From NCBI GenBank assembly GCA_017446885.1, contig JAFSOR010000009.1, forward strand, positions 38,159 through 102,158: a stretch of 64,000 nucleotides of DNA, in the 5' to 3' direction. Positions 17,117 through 26,933 of the stretch are shown here, one piece after another. The notes beneath the pieces were generated by a model. It saw nothing but the letters and a program-made list of their open reading frames with translations. It did not search any database and was not told the origin of the DNA. The stretch comes from Spirochaetia bacterium. Lineage in GTDB: Bacteria > Spirochaetota > Spirochaetia > CADAEX01. The translations under genes and the position numbers were made by a program. Positions within the stretch are counted from its first letter, which is position 1. Each line of letters starts with the position of its first letter.

Positions 17117-17521
17117 TTAATTTTTTTTCAGATTGTGCAAAGAATCCATCGGATAAAGCTCCGATACAGGTATCTCCACAGTCTCTGAGCCTTTGCCGCA
17201 GCATATCACAACTGCATCGGGTGCGGCAAACTCTGTAATAACCTGGCGGCAGGCTCCGCATGGCGGCAGCGGCACCTCGGAATCGGGCGAGTATACAGCC
17301 ACAGCCTTTATAGCTTTAATCTCCATGGCTACAGCGTGGGCAATCGCATTCCGCTCTGCACATATTGTAAGGCCGTAGGACCTGTTCTCCACATTGACCC
17401 CGGTATAAACATTTCCATCATCGGCCAGAATTGCAGCCCCGACACGGAACTTGGAATAGGGGGCATAGGCCTTAAGTGCGGCTTCGGATGCTTTGGTTAT
17501 AAGTTTTTCTTTGTCATTCAT
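17117..17521 (-). CDS. cdd: cytidine deaminase
   Basis: Deaminates cytidine and deoxycytidine to uridine forms in pyrimidine salvage. The 134-residue protein is of the short homotetrameric class. The catalytic zinc site is CAERNA, with the proton-shuttling Glu, and PPCGACRQ. An ATG 15 bases upstream gives five extra residues, but it sits in front of the Shine-Dalgarno AAGGA, which is 7 bases from the ATG chosen here. The stop codon lies in an A/T run close to the tandem hairpin units. Confidence 0.93.
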   Translation of the reverse strand: MNDKEKLITKASEAALKAYAPYSKFRVGAAILADDGNVYTGVNVENRSYGLTICAERNAIAHAVAMEIKAIKAVAVYSPDSEVPLPPCGACRQVITEFAAPDAVVICCGKGSETVEIPVSELYPMDSLHNLKKN

Positions 17522-17535
17522 AGTGTTTTCCTTCA

Positions 17536-17564
17536 TTGACAGTATAATACCAGTATTATAAAAT
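17536..17564 (+). promoter_or_regulatory. promoter of the 17571 gene (leaderless arrangement)
   Basis: Consensus -35 TTGACA (17536-17541), 17-base spacer, -10 TAAAAT (17559-17564). Only 6 bases separate the -10 from the ATG at 17571, so transcription should begin at or next to the start codon. No Shine-Dalgarno is present. Confidence 0.7.
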
Positions 17565-17570
17565 TGATAT

Positions 17571-18275
17571 ATGGAAAAGAAATATTTTCTTGCTGTTCCT
17601 CTCTTTTTCCTAATCTACTCATTTCTTTTCCCTTTCAAGGGGGGTGCTGACATGCACTTTATCCCATCTGGCGGAGGCGTGGATTCCGGAATCGAGTCTT
17701 CCATAGCGCCATCCCATGTCATACAGCTTTCTGGAATGATACAGACATGCTATGTGTCAAATAAGTGCATAACGGCGGCAGGGTTTCTGGACGGAACCAT
17801 TTTAGTGGACGGAAAGCCCCTTGAGAACAGCTCTCCAGGCAAATATAAGACTGTATATGCAATTGCAGCCTCGGATGATGGCCGGTACCTTAGTGTAATT
17901 TCAGGTGTCTATCCACGCAATCTATATGTGTATCAGAAGAAGCAGGACAGCTGGAACCAGGTGCATGTAACAGCCCTTCCTGATGATGCAAGAGGGGTTC
18001 CGTTCCTGGCAATATCGGGCAATATGCTGCTGTACGAGGATACCGATGGGATATCGGTGCTCAATCTTGCAAAATCAAGCCATTCCAAGATGATATTCAG
18101 CGGTGTCTTGAAAGATGTCGGCTATGGACCGGACCAGGATTATGTCTGGGTTGTCTCGGGCGATGATACAGGCCATGATCAGATTCATATGTTCCTTTAC
18201 AACGGAAGCTGCGTGGCATCTGCCCGGTATGACGGCAAAGAAAGCCTTAAGGCGCTCAAGGTGGCAAAACAGTGA
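17571..18275 (+). CDS. hypothetical exported or membrane-anchored beta-propeller-like protein
   Basis: A 234-residue protein of no family I can name. An N-terminal hydrophobic segment (about residues 5-22, after MEKK) looks like a signal anchor. The rest is repeated short strands with segments such as YAIAASDDGRYLSVISG and DYVWVVSGDD, suggestive of a WD/YVTN-type propeller of few blades. It overlaps the next gene by 4 bases (GTGA) and is probably functionally tied to it and to the DUF4954 gene. An internal ATG at residue 28 has a strong AGGGGGG ahead of it, but using it would remove the signal anchor. Confidence 0.65.
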   Translation: MEKKYFLAVPLFFLIYSFLFPFKGGADMHFIPSGGGVDSGIESSIAPSHVIQLSGMIQTCYVSNKCITAAGFLDGTILVDGKPLENSSPGKYKTVYAIAASDDGRYLSVISGVYPRNLYVYQKKQDSWNQVHVTALPDDARGVPFLAISGNMLLYEDTDGISVLNLAKSSHSKMIFSGVLKDVGYGPDQDYVWVVSGDDTGHDQIHMFLYNGSCVASARYDGKESLKALKVAKQ

Positions 18276-19006
18276 TTCGCAGGCTCTTTTTCCTTTTTTG
18301 CTTTATTCTTACAGCCTCTCTTGTTGCCTCCTACGATTTCCCTGCTCCCGGCGGTAAGATAACTTCCTCATTCGGCTCCATGGGAAAAGGGCAGTTCTGC
18401 ACCGGTATAGAAATCCAGACCGGCGATGTTCTTGCATCCGAAGATGGCGAGGTGCTTTTCCTGGGAGATGATTTTATAGCTTTGGCCCACGAGGATTCAA
18501 TCCTGACTCTCTATTCCGACGTAGAGGCCTCTGACATGCTAAGCCGCAACATTTATGTCAAGAAAGGGCAGAATATCGGCAGGACCAGGGCAGGAACGCT
18601 TGCTTTCGCAGTCTATGACCTTGAGATGCAGCAGTATATAAATCCGCTCCTTATGACCGAGACAGTCAAAAAGTCAGAGCTTCCAAAGATAAAGGGAATC
18701 TCCTTCGATGGCGACCAGGACAGTTTGAGCGTCTATGTGGATGATAAAGGTTTTACAGGGCTATATCGGATACATGTTTCAATTGACGGCAAAGTGGTAA
18801 GTACTCTGGGATTCAGGACTATAAAGCGAAGTGGCGATGACCTGTTGCTGGATTCAGGCTCTTTTGAGTATGGAAAGCTTTACGGCAGGCAGGGGGCTTT
18901 TACATTCTCTGGAATCGGGCTTAAGCAGGGTAATAATAACGTTGATATAATTGTTGAAGATTTTTATGGAAAAAAAGCTGTGTTTCATGGTAGGATAACA
19001 GTATGA
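18272..19006 (+). CDS. degenerate M23/LytM peptidase-like exported protein
   Basis: A 244-residue protein with a GTG start that overlaps the previous stop codon. A signal peptide (about 1-20, ending near VAS) is followed by a LytM-like fold: FPAPGGKITSSFG, then the segment where the metal ligands normally sit. The usual HxGxD is here CTGIEI, and the final HxH motif reads YSDVE, so zinc ligands are missing. It is therefore probably not an active peptidoglycan hydrolase and may act as a scaffold or activator, as EnvC/NlpD-type proteins do. The C-terminal 100 residues look like an Ig-type beta domain. Confidence 0.65.
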   Translation: MIRRLFFLFCFILTASLVASYDFPAPGGKITSSFGSMGKGQFCTGIEIQTGDVLASEDGEVLFLGDDFIALAHEDSILTLYSDVEASDMLSRNIYVKKGQNIGRTRAGTLAFAVYDLEMQQYINPLLMTETVKKSELPKIKGISFDGDQDSLSVYVDDKGFTGLYRIHVSIDGKVVSTLGFRTIKRSGDDLLLDSGSFEYGKLYGRQGAFTFSGIGLKQGNNNVDIIVEDFYGKKAVFHGRITV

Positions 19007-20937
19007 GAGAGAAAAAGAACAGTCATAGCTATTTTAATGTAGAGTATCCAAGTAGTGGTATATTTTCAAAATTTAATTTAAAAAAGTTTAATAATGCTAC
19101 ACTTTTAAAAGATGAAGAAGTAAAAATCCTTGAAAATAATGGATGCTGGGCTGAGAACTGGAAACAGATTTATGTAAAACGGCCTTTCGACCCACATCTG
19201 GTACGGAACACAGGGTTCTATGGAAATGTCTACATAGGCCGCCTTGAGAAAGGATTCATCCAGTTCCATGGTCTCTCTCATCCCATAGGAATCTACGGCT
19301 GCCAGATAACATCTTCCTGTATCGACGACTATTCAGCACTCTCAGACAGCACTATATCCGAATCTCTTATAGGGCGCAGTGTCATAATCCACAGCTGCAG
19401 CGAGATTTCCACCGAATCCGATGCCTTTAAAAATCCTGTTGTGATAGGAGCTGGCAACGAGAAAGCCGGGTGCGAGGCTGTGCTGTTTGCAGGGATAACC
19501 CTGCAGGAGATATGGATGCAGGTCTATCTTAAGGAACACCAGCTTCTTAACCAGTTCCTGGCCGAATTCACTGCACATAAGCTCAGCACTGCCTCCCCAT
19601 ATACTGTTATAGAAGATAACTGCGTAATAGAGAACACCAAAGCTGTGCGCAGCGTCAAACTTGGAAAGCGGGGCGTTATTTCGGGTGCTTCCAGGGTGGA
19701 AGAGTGCGTAATAGCCTCTTCCTCTGCAAACCGCACCTCCATCTGCGACAACGCTGTTGTGCGCCAGGCCTTCATAGGAAGCGGCGTAAATATCGAGTCG
19801 GGCGCCTTTGTAGAGCAATGCTTTCTGGACAGCCATGTTACCATAAATCAGTATGCCCGGTTAATACAGAGCGCAGTGGGGGTAGACTCCACCATAGCAT
19901 GCGGCGAGGTTCAGAACTGCTTTATAGCGCCGCTTCACCAGCAGCACCACAACAGCTCGTTCCTTATTGCGGCCGGCCTGGGCGGGCAGTGCAACATAGC
20001 CTCGGGTGCCAACCTGGGCTCGAACCACAACAGCAGGGCAAACGACGGATGCATGGTGGCTGGAAGGGGCTTCTGGGCAGGCCTAAGCACCTCGGTCAAG
20101 TATAATTCTTACTTTGCCCCGTTCACTCTTCTGGCCAAGAGCAGCTTTGCCTATGAGCTTGACATAAAGCTGCCGTTTGCCCTGGTTTCCGATAATATAA
20201 AGGAAAACTGTCTGGACATTATGCCTGCCTACTGGTGGCGTCACAATATGTATGCCCTGTTCCGCAATAACCTTAAGTTCCAGAGCCGCCTTGGAAAGGC
20301 AGCCGGGACAATAGAGCACCGGTTCATGGCTCCTGACACAGCCGAGGATATTCAGAATGCCTTGGAAATCCTGAAAGCATATAAAAAGAAGGTTCCAGAT
20401 CACGATATGGAAAATTCATCACGCAAGGTTCAGATTCTTGGCATAGACGATGGAATCAAAGCTTATAAGGAGATGCTCCTGTGGTATGGTGTATCCACAG
20501 TTCTTGACTGGCTTAAGAGGCCTGGAGTTACCGCAGGCAAGTACAACGATATTCCTATAGATTCCTCCAAGGGCACCTGGGGCTGGAGCAATGTGTGCGG
20601 CCACCTGGTTTGCAATGCCGACCTTAAGCAGCTGGTGCATGATATAGAGCAGGGCGACTTTATCTCCTGGGACGACGTGGAGGAACGCTTTATGCGGTTT
20701 GACCTTGAGTATCCTAAGACCAGGTTTGCCCACGCCCTGCATATTCTGGCAGTTCTCTATGGAAAAAAGACATTTGACCAGGAGATGCAGGAAAAAATTC
20801 AAAAAGATTATGAAAAACTCTCTGACAAGATAAAAAAGCAGATTGTCGCCACACGGACCAAGGATTTTGAGAATAAATTCCGCAAAAATACAGTCAAAGA
20901 GGACGACTTTCTGGTGGAAATACTCTCCACTATTTGA
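19003..20937 (+). CDS. DUF4954 family protein, left-handed beta-helix type
   Basis: A 644-residue protein that I recognise as DUF4954, a family of spirochetes and Bacteroidetes. Residues about 95-400 are built of hexapeptide-like turns (for example LGKRGVISGASRVEECVIAS and GSGVNIESGAFVEQC), as in nucleotidyltransferases and acyltransferases with a left-handed helix. The C-terminal third is charged and helical. Function is unknown; a sugar-nucleotide or acyl transfer role is a guess. The start overlaps the previous gene by 4 bases (ATGA), making the third gene of an operon. Confidence 0.85.
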   Translation: MREKKNSHSYFNVEYPSSGIFSKFNLKKFNNATLLKDEEVKILENNGCWAENWKQIYVKRPFDPHLVRNTGFYGNVYIGRLEKGFIQFHGLSHPIGIYGCQITSSCIDDYSALSDSTISESLIGRSVIIHSCSEISTESDAFKNPVVIGAGNEKAGCEAVLFAGITLQEIWMQVYLKEHQLLNQFLAEFTAHKLSTASPYTVIEDNCVIENTKAVRSVKLGKRGVISGASRVEECVIASSSANRTSICDNAVVRQAFIGSGVNIESGAFVEQCFLDSHVTINQYARLIQSAVGVDSTIACGEVQNCFIAPLHQQHHNSSFLIAAGLGGQCNIASGANLGSNHNSRANDGCMVAGRGFWAGLSTSVKYNSYFAPFTLLAKSSFAYELDIKLPFALVSDNIKENCLDIMPAYWWRHNMYALFRNNLKFQSRLGKAAGTIEHRFMAPDTAEDIQNALEILKAYKKKVPDHDMENSSRKVQILGIDDGIKAYKEMLLWYGVSTVLDWLKRPGVTAGKYNDIPIDSSKGTWGWSNVCGHLVCNADLKQLVHDIEQGDFISWDDVEERFMRFDLEYPKTRFAHALHILAVLYGKKTFDQEMQEKIQKDYEKLSDKIKKQIVATRTKDFENKFRKNTVKEDDFLVEILSTI

Positions 20938-20994
20938 TTTATCTTTGAACTTCATAAAGAAAATTTATCACAAATAGAAATCATTACTATTTTT

Positions 20995-21024
20995 TTGACT
21001 TTCTCCTTTTTTCTCGGCTATTTT
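20995..21024 (+). promoter_or_regulatory. promoter of pflBA
   Basis: -35 TTGACT (20995-21000), 18-base spacer, -10 TATTTT (21019-21024), followed by a leader with AAGGAGG before the ATG at 21050. A half-site-like ATCACAA occurs upstream near 20968, but there is no full Rex palindrome. Confidence 0.6.
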
Positions 21025-21049
21025 GAAGTCAGAGAACAAGGAGGAAACT

Positions 21050-23266
21050 ATGAATTTTGTTTCTGGTGACTGGAACGATACAATTGATGTAAGGGATTTT
21101 ATACAAAAAAACTACACCCCTTACGATGGTGATGGAGCATTCCTTACAGGCCCTACAGAACGGACTAAAAAGCTGTGGGAAGAACTTAGCGTGCTGCTCG
21201 AGAAAGAGCGCAAATCTCCAGGCAGAGTGCTGGATGCCGATACCAAGGTTATTTCAGGTATTACTTCGCATCCGGCTGGATATATAAACAAGGATCTTGA
21301 GGTAATAGTAGGGCTTCAGACCGAAAAGCCTTTAAAGCGGGCAATTATGCCTTTCGGCGGGCTCCGTATGGTGGAGCAGGCCCTTGAGGAGCACGGATAT
21401 CATCTGGATCCGGAGGTAAAGAAGATATTCAAGTACCGCAGAACCCATAACGAGAGCGTTTTTGGAGTATATACCGACGATATAAGGGCTGCCCGCTCAT
21501 CCAAGCTGCTTACAGGGCTGCCCGATGCCTACGGCCGTGGAAGAATTATAGGCGACTACCGCCGCGTGGCCCTTTATGGTGTGGACTACCTTCTTGCCAA
21601 GAAGCTTAGGGCAAAGATCAAGTTTGACCGCATGACCATGACCGACTTTATAGTGCGCAAGAGGGAAGAGATAAACATGCAGATGGAGGCGCTGGAACAG
21701 CTTAAGGAGCTGGGTTCCATATACGGTTTCGACATCTCAAAGCCTGCAAAGGATACAAAAGAGGCTATCCAGTGGCTATATTTCGGATACCTTGCTGCAG
21801 TAAAGGAGCAGAACGGCGCTGCCATGAGTCTTGGAAGAACATCGACATTCCTTGACATCTGGGCAGAACGGGACCTTAAAGAGGGCAGATATACCGAGCA
21901 GGAGATTCAGGAGATGGTGGACCAGTTCATAATCAAGCTGCGAATTGTCCGTTTCCTGCGTACCCTGGACTACGACAACATCTTTGCAGGCGACCCGGTA
22001 TGGGTTACCGAATCTATCGGCGGCATGGGGCTTGATGGACGCCATATGGTCACCAAGATGAGCTACCGTTTCCTCCACACCCTGGAGAACCTGGGGCCTG
22101 CACCGGAGCCTAACCTGACTATACTGTGGAGCACCCGGCTGCCAGAGAACTTCAAGCGTTTTGCGACAAGCATATCTATAGAGACCAGCTCTATACAGTA
22201 CGAGAACGACGACCTTATGCGTGTTGACCTGGGCGACGACTACGGAATAGCCTGCTGTGTATCGCCTATGCGTATTGGAAAGCAGATGCAGTTCTTCGGT
22301 GCCAGGGCCAACTTGGCAAAGTGCCTTTTGTACGCTATAAACGGCGGTGTTGACGAGATTACCGGAAAGCAGGTGGCTCCTCCATATAAGCCTATTACCA
22401 GCGAATATCTGGACTATGACGAGGTCATGGAGAAGTTTGAGTACATGTCAAACTATCTGGCAACCGTGTATACAAAGGCTCTGTACATGATTCACTACAT
22501 GCACGACAAATATAACTACGAGACCCTTGAGATGGCACTTATGGATGAGCGTATGAAACGTACCACAGCCTGCGGTATGGCAGGGCTCAGTGTAGTTGCC
22601 GACTCATTGTCTGCCATCAAGTATGCCAAGGTAAAGCCAATAAGGAACGAGAAAGGGCTTGCCGTGGACTTCGAGATAGAGGGCGATTATCCTAAATATG
22701 GAAACAATGACGACCGTGTGGATAGAATTGCTGTAAAGGTGACCAAGATGTTCATGAACGATATCCGCAAGAACAAGATGTACAGGGACAGCACACCGAC
22801 ACAGTCAATCCTGACTATAACATCCAATGTGGAATATGGAAAGAACACAGGTTCGACACCGGACGGCAGAAAGATAGGTGTTCCACTGGCACCGGGTGCA
22901 AACCCTATGCATGGCCGGGATACAAACGGAGCTCTGGCATCGCTTTTAAGCGTAGCCAAAATTCCATGGGCCGACTGCCAGGACGGTATCTCCTACACAT
23001 TCTCCATGGCTCCGTCAGCCCTGGGCAAGAGCAATCAAGAGCGCAGCACAAACCTTATCACTCTTTTGGACGGCTACATGACAGCCACAGGACAGCACCT
23101 TAACGTGAATGTGCTTAACCGCGAGACACTTATGGATGCAATGGATCATCCCGAGAAGTATCCGCAGCTTACTATCAGGGTCTCGGGCTATGCTGTAAAC
23201 TTTATCAAGCTTAGCCGCGAGCAGCAGCTGGATGTTATATCCAGGACATTCCACGAGAAGATGTGA
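21050..23266 (+). CDS. pflB: formate C-acetyltransferase (pyruvate formate-lyase)
   Basis: Converts pyruvate and CoA to acetyl-CoA and formate by a glycyl-radical mechanism. The 738-residue protein has the paired catalytic cysteines in GIACCVSPM and the glycyl-radical loop RVSGYAVNF near the C-terminus. The open frame extends upstream to a TTG, but AAGGAGG lies 5 bases before the ATG at 21050, which fixes the start. The activase gene follows directly. Confidence 0.96.
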   Translation: MNFVSGDWNDTIDVRDFIQKNYTPYDGDGAFLTGPTERTKKLWEELSVLLEKERKSPGRVLDADTKVISGITSHPAGYINKDLEVIVGLQTEKPLKRAIMPFGGLRMVEQALEEHGYHLDPEVKKIFKYRRTHNESVFGVYTDDIRAARSSKLLTGLPDAYGRGRIIGDYRRVALYGVDYLLAKKLRAKIKFDRMTMTDFIVRKREEINMQMEALEQLKELGSIYGFDISKPAKDTKEAIQWLYFGYLAAVKEQNGAAMSLGRTSTFLDIWAERDLKEGRYTEQEIQEMVDQFIIKLRIVRFLRTLDYDNIFAGDPVWVTESIGGMGLDGRHMVTKMSYRFLHTLENLGPAPEPNLTILWSTRLPENFKRFATSISIETSSIQYENDDLMRVDLGDDYGIACCVSPMRIGKQMQFFGARANLAKCLLYAINGGVDEITGKQVAPPYKPITSEYLDYDEVMEKFEYMSNYLATVYTKALYMIHYMHDKYNYETLEMALMDERMKRTTACGMAGLSVVADSLSAIKYAKVKPIRNEKGLAVDFEIEGDYPKYGNNDDRVDRIAVKVTKMFMNDIRKNKMYRDSTPTQSILTITSNVEYGKNTGSTPDGRKIGVPLAPGANPMHGRDTNGALASLLSVAKIPWADCQDGISYTFSMAPSALGKSNQERSTNLITLLDGYMTATGQHLNVNVLNRETLMDAMDHPEKYPQLTIRVSGYAVNFIKLSREQQLDVISRTFHEKM

Positions 23267-23277
23267 GAAAGGGCGAG

Positions 23278-23985
23278 ATGACAGGAAGAATTCATTCCTT
23301 TGAGTCATTCGGTGCAGTGGATGGGCCTGGTGTGCGCTATGTGGTGTTTTTCCAGGGCTGCCCGCTGCGCTGTATGTTCTGTCATAATCCCGACACATGG
23401 GATGCGACGGCAGGAAAGGAATACACTGCCCGGGAAGTAGTGGAGAAAATTCTTCCTTTCCGCAATTTTTACGACCACGGCGGGGGTGTCACCCTTTCGG
23501 GGGGCGAGCCGCTTATGCAGCTGGACTTTGCCACAGAGCTTCTGGGGCTTTTAAAGGGTTCTGGTCTTCATACCGCCATTGACACCTCTGCCGCAATACC
23601 GCTTGAAAAAGCACGCAAGGCAATAGATATTGCCGATATGCTGCTTTTGGATTTCAAGGCCTTTGACAGCGCCCTGTGCGAGAAAATCACAGGCAGGCCA
23701 CATGTCCTTGAGCAGGAGAAGGAGTACTTGGAATACTGCCAGAGCACCGGCAAGAAGGTGTGGATACGCCACGTGATTGTCCCTGGGCTAACTCTGAACG
23801 AGGAGCATCTTAAGGGGCTTGGAAGTTATCTGCATAAGTTCTCATGCGTAGAGAAGATAGAGAGCCTTGCTTTCCACAAGATGGGGGAGTTCAAGTGGCA
23901 GAAGGATCTTTATAAGCTTGCCGGCACCGAGCCGCCATCGGATAAGGATATGAAAAAGGTATCAGAGCTTTTAGAAAGCTATTGA
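23278..23985 (+). CDS. pflA: pyruvate formate-lyase activating enzyme
   Basis: Radical-SAM enzyme that places the glycyl radical on PflB. The [4Fe-4S] motif CPLRCMFC matches CxxxCxxC. The N-terminus GRIHSFESFGAVDGPG is the family opening. A GTG overlapping the pflB stop (23263) would add five residues; I prefer the ATG at 23278 because homologues begin close to GRIHS and AAAGG lies ahead of it. The 3' end overlaps the convergent oppF gene by 7 bases. Confidence 0.94.
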   Translation: MTGRIHSFESFGAVDGPGVRYVVFFQGCPLRCMFCHNPDTWDATAGKEYTAREVVEKILPFRNFYDHGGGVTLSGGEPLMQLDFATELLGLLKGSGLHTAIDTSAAIPLEKARKAIDIADMLLLDFKAFDSALCEKITGRPHVLEQEKEYLEYCQSTGKKVWIRHVIVPGLTLNEEHLKGLGSYLHKFSCVEKIESLAFHKMGEFKWQKDLYKLAGTEPPSDKDMKKVSELLESY

Positions 23986-24899
23986 TATAACCAGCAGGCG
24001 CAGCTGTGATCATTTTTCTCTCCTGGTTTCAGCTGCGGATTTGCTTTTCTGCATATCTCTTTATGCACCGGGCATCTGCTGTAGAACGGGCATCCTGCTT
24101 CCATATGGATTAAATCGGGAACTTCGCCAGTTATTTTCTGCTCGAATATCCGTTTGTTCTTTCCTATCTCCGGCACAACGCTTAGCAGAAGCTTGGTATA
24201 AGGGTGCATCGGGTTTGCATACAGCTCCTGCGGTGGGGCGCTTTCAACGATATAACCGGCATACATTACCGATACTGTATCACTCATATAAAGAACTACC
24301 GCTATGTTGTGGGCTATGAATATATAAGAAATTTCCAGTTTATCCTGAAGTTCCAGCAGCAGGTTGAGAATCTGGGACTGTATAGAGACATCAAGGGATG
24401 AAACAGGCTCATCGCATATCACTATGCCAGGCCTTGATGATATTGCCCTTCCTATGCAGATACGCTGTCTCTGGCCTCCCGAGAACTCGTGTGGATACTT
24501 GGATCCCCAATCCTTGGGCAGACCCACCAGCTCTAAAAGGTGCTCAGCCTCATCAGGTATCTCGCTCTTTGTTATCATTTTGGCAGCCAGAAGTGGCTCT
24601 GTTATTATATCCTTGACCTGCATCTTCGGGTTAAGGGAAAGGTACGGATCCTGGAATATGTACTGCATCTTTGTTTCTTTAGGTTCAAGGGTTATGGAGC
24701 CGGAGTCGGGGTTCTGTATTCCCAGGATTGTCTTGGCCAGAGTCGATTTGCCGCAGCCCGATTCGCCTACAATGCCCAGAGTCTGCTTTTTTCCAAGGGT
24801 GAATGAGACTCCGTTAAGGGCATGGATTTTATCGGCTGAGGTGCTGAACCTGCCAGCCTTGAGAGGGTAGTGTTTTACAAGGTCTTTAACTGTAAGCAT
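23979..24899 (-). CDS. oppF: oligopeptide ABC transporter, ATP-binding protein (second)
   Basis: A 306-residue OppF/DppF-type ATPase. Walker A is GESGCGKST, the signature is FSGGQRQRICIGRA, and Walker B is GIVICDEPVSSLD. The C-terminal extension with CPFYSRCPVHKEIC carries the cysteine cluster of oligopeptide-type ATPases. It works with OppD to drive the OppBC permease. It overlaps oppD by 14 bases and is last in the oppABCDF operon. Confidence 0.92.
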   Translation of the reverse strand: MLTVKDLVKHYPLKAGRFSTSADKIHALNGVSFTLGKKQTLGIVGESGCGKSTLAKTILGIQNPDSGSITLEPKETKMQYIFQDPYLSLNPKMQVKDIITEPLLAAKMITKSEIPDEAEHLLELVGLPKDWGSKYPHEFSGGQRQRICIGRAISSRPGIVICDEPVSSLDVSIQSQILNLLLELQDKLEISYIFIAHNIAVVLYMSDTVSVMYAGYIVESAPPQELYANPMHPYTKLLLSVVPEIGKNKRIFEQKITGEVPDLIHMEAGCPFYSRCPVHKEICRKANPQLKPGEKNDHSCACWLYQ

Positions 24900-25872
24900 G
24901 GAAACACCTCACTTTCCGCCCATTTTTTTCTATAATCAGGGGCTTTGATTCCATGCATTCCGCAGTGCAGAATCTGCACCGCTTGGCATATGGACAGCCC
25001 TGGATAATCTGGCCCGGGTCTGGCACCTTGCCAGGGATGGCAAAAAGGGTATCCTGGCCTTTGAACATTCCTGGCTTGGGAATGGAGCGCAAAAGATCTT
25101 TTGTGTAGGGATGCATAGGGTTTGATATGACATCCCTGGCAGGCCCTTCTTCCATAAGGGAGCCGGCATACAGGATTATTATGCGGTCGCAGAAGTCCTC
25201 CACCAGAGCCAGGTCGTGGGTTATGAATATTATTGACATGCCTGTCTCTTTCTGCTTTTCCTTAAGCAGGCCTAAAATCTGTGCCTGGGTTGTCACATCC
25301 AGGGCTGTGGTGGGCTCGTCGGCAATAAGTATGTCGGGGTGGCAGGCCAGGGCCTGGGCTATCATCATGCGCTGCAGCATTCCCCCCGACATCTGGAACG
25401 GGTAGTCCTGCGCCCGCATCTTGGAATTTGGTATATGCACCTGCTCCAAAAGCTCAAGGGCTGCCTTGTATGCATCTTCCTTGCTCCCTTTTCCATGCAG
25501 GCGCAGGCTTTCGCCCACCTGGCCTCCAAGCCTGAAAAGCGGGTTGAAAGAGGCTGATGGCTCCTGGAATATCATGGATATCCGGTTGCCCCTTATCATC
25601 TCCATCTCTTTCTCAGAAAGCTTGTTAAGGTCTATATAATGGTCGCCACTTTTAAGAAGAATCTGGCTTTCGGGCAAAACCTTGCCAGGCTCGTCAATCA
25701 GTTTCATTATAGAAAGGTTTGTTACGCTTTTTCCGCTTCCAGATTCCCCGATTATGGCCAGAATCTCATGGCTGCAAAGGCTGAACGAAAGGGAATCCAC
25801 TGCAGTGACCTCACGGTCTACCATGTAAAAGCGTGTTGTAAGGTCTTTTACTTCAAGAATCTTTTCTTTCAT
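24886..25872 (-). CDS. oppD: oligopeptide ABC transporter, ATP-binding protein (first)
   Basis: A 328-residue OppD/DppD-type ATPase. Walker A is GESGSGKS, the signature is [14 protein letters not shown], and Walker B is [12 protein letters not shown]. The C-terminal oligopeptide domain has [10 protein letters not shown]. It sits between oppC (8-base gap) and oppF. Confidence 0.92.
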   Translation of the reverse strand: MKEKILEVKDLTTRFYMVDREVTAVDSLSFSLCSHEILAIIGESGSGKSVTNLSIMKLIDEPGKVLPESQILLKSGDHYIDLNKLSEKEMEMIRGNRISMIFQEPSASFNPLFRLGGQVGESLRLHGKGSKEDAYKAALELLEQVHIPNSKMRAQDYPFQMSGGMLQRMMIAQALACHPDILIADEPTTALDVTTQAQILGLLKEKQKETGMSIIFITHDLALVEDFCDRIIILYAGSLMEEGPARDVISNPMHPYTKDLLRSIPKPGMFKGQDTLFAIPGKVPDPGQIIQGCPYAKRCRFCTAECMESKPLIIEKNGRKVRCFHAYS

Positions 25873-25880
25873 CAGCTCTC

Positions 25881-26933
25881 CTATAAAGCCTTAGGGTCAA
25901 ATGCATCCTTTAAGCTGTAGCCCAGCGTAAAGAAGCAGAATACAGTAAGAATTATGACAAAGGCTGGCCACAGCACCCATGGGTACTGCCTAAGCACGTT
26001 TATGTCCATGGCTGCGCTCATAAGCATACCCCAGCTTACAGAGGGCTCTGTTATGCCCAGGTTCAGGAAGCTAAGGCCAGCCTCGCCTAAAATGACGCCC
26101 GGGACGCTAAGGGTTATGTCCAGAATAAGGATGCTCCGGATCTGGGGAATTATATGTTTAAGCAGTATCGCAATCGGTTTTCTGCCCGAAAGCCTGGCCG
26201 AAGTAACGTAGTCGGCGTTCTTTAGCGAGAGTACCCAGTTCCGGATGCCCCGGGCGCTGCCGGCCCAGCTTGGTATGGCCAGGATCAATGTTATGTAGAA
26301 GAACTTCTGTGCAGGGGTTATGTCGGCCGGCAGTATGGAACGGAGGAACAGGAAGAAGTAGAATGTAGGCAGCAGAATAATGACCTCGCAGAACCTCATT
26401 ATGGACCAGTCGGTCATGCCCCCTATGTAGCCCGATATGCCCCCTATCAGAATGCCGCCCAGAAGGGCAGTGAGTATGCTGACAAAGCCTATTGTAAGCG
26501 ATATCTTGGCACCGCATATTATGCGGGAAAGCATATCGCGTCCCAGGCGGTCGGCCCCCAGCAGGAACACAGGCTCTCCATCTGTGGTGCCAAAAAGGTG
26601 GGTACGTGCAGGGATAAGGCCGAACAGCCTGTAATCATCGCCCTTTACAAACAGCGAAAGTTTGTGGAGCACAGTCCGGTCTGTCCTGTATTTCTTGTAG
26701 AACGGATTTGCCATCTCATATTCGTATACAAAGGGGCCTATGAACTTGCCGTCGTGGAACATATGGATTGCGTGGGGCGGCTGGTATGATTTGCTCTTGA
26801 ACTTGGTGTTGGGCTGGTAAGGTGCCAAGAATCCCTCGAAAATAAAGGAAAGATACATCACCACCAGGATCCAGAAGCACAGCATTCCCAGTTTTTTACG
26901 TCTGAACTTAAGATAGGGTATGGAATGCTTCAT
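25881..26933 (-). CDS. oppC: oligopeptide ABC transporter permease OppC
   Basis: A 350-residue inner-membrane permease. A first hydrophobic segment (about 14-33) and a long extracytoplasmic stretch (about 40-130) precede the five-helix transport domain, as is usual for OppC/DppC. The loop LFGTTDGEPVFLLGADRLGRD is the family motif (DxLGRD). The start codon overlaps the oppB stop by 4 bases. Confidence 0.92.
   Translation of the reverse strand: MKHSIPYLKFRRKKLGMLCFWILVVMYLSFIFEGFLAPYQPNTKFKSKSYQPPHAIHMFHDGKFIGPFVYEYEMANPFYKKYRTDRTVLHKLSLFVKGDDYRLFGLIPARTHLFGTTDGEPVFLLGADRLGRDMLSRIICGAKISLTIGFVSILTALLGGILIGGISGYIGGMTDWSIMRFCEVIILLPTFYFFLFLRSILPADITPAQKFFYITLILAIPSWAGSARGIRNWVLSLKNADYVTSARLSGRKPIAILLKHIIPQIRSILILDITLSVPGVILGEAGLSFLNLGITEPSVSWGMLMSAAMDINVLRQYPWVLWPAFVIILTVFCFFTLGYSLKDAFDPKAL

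Noticed and set aside
18272..19006. Active M23 endopeptidase
   Set aside because: The metal-binding His and Asp positions are replaced.
20960..20985. Rex operator upstream of pflB
   Set aside because: Only one half-site-like ATCACAA is visible; the second half is absent.
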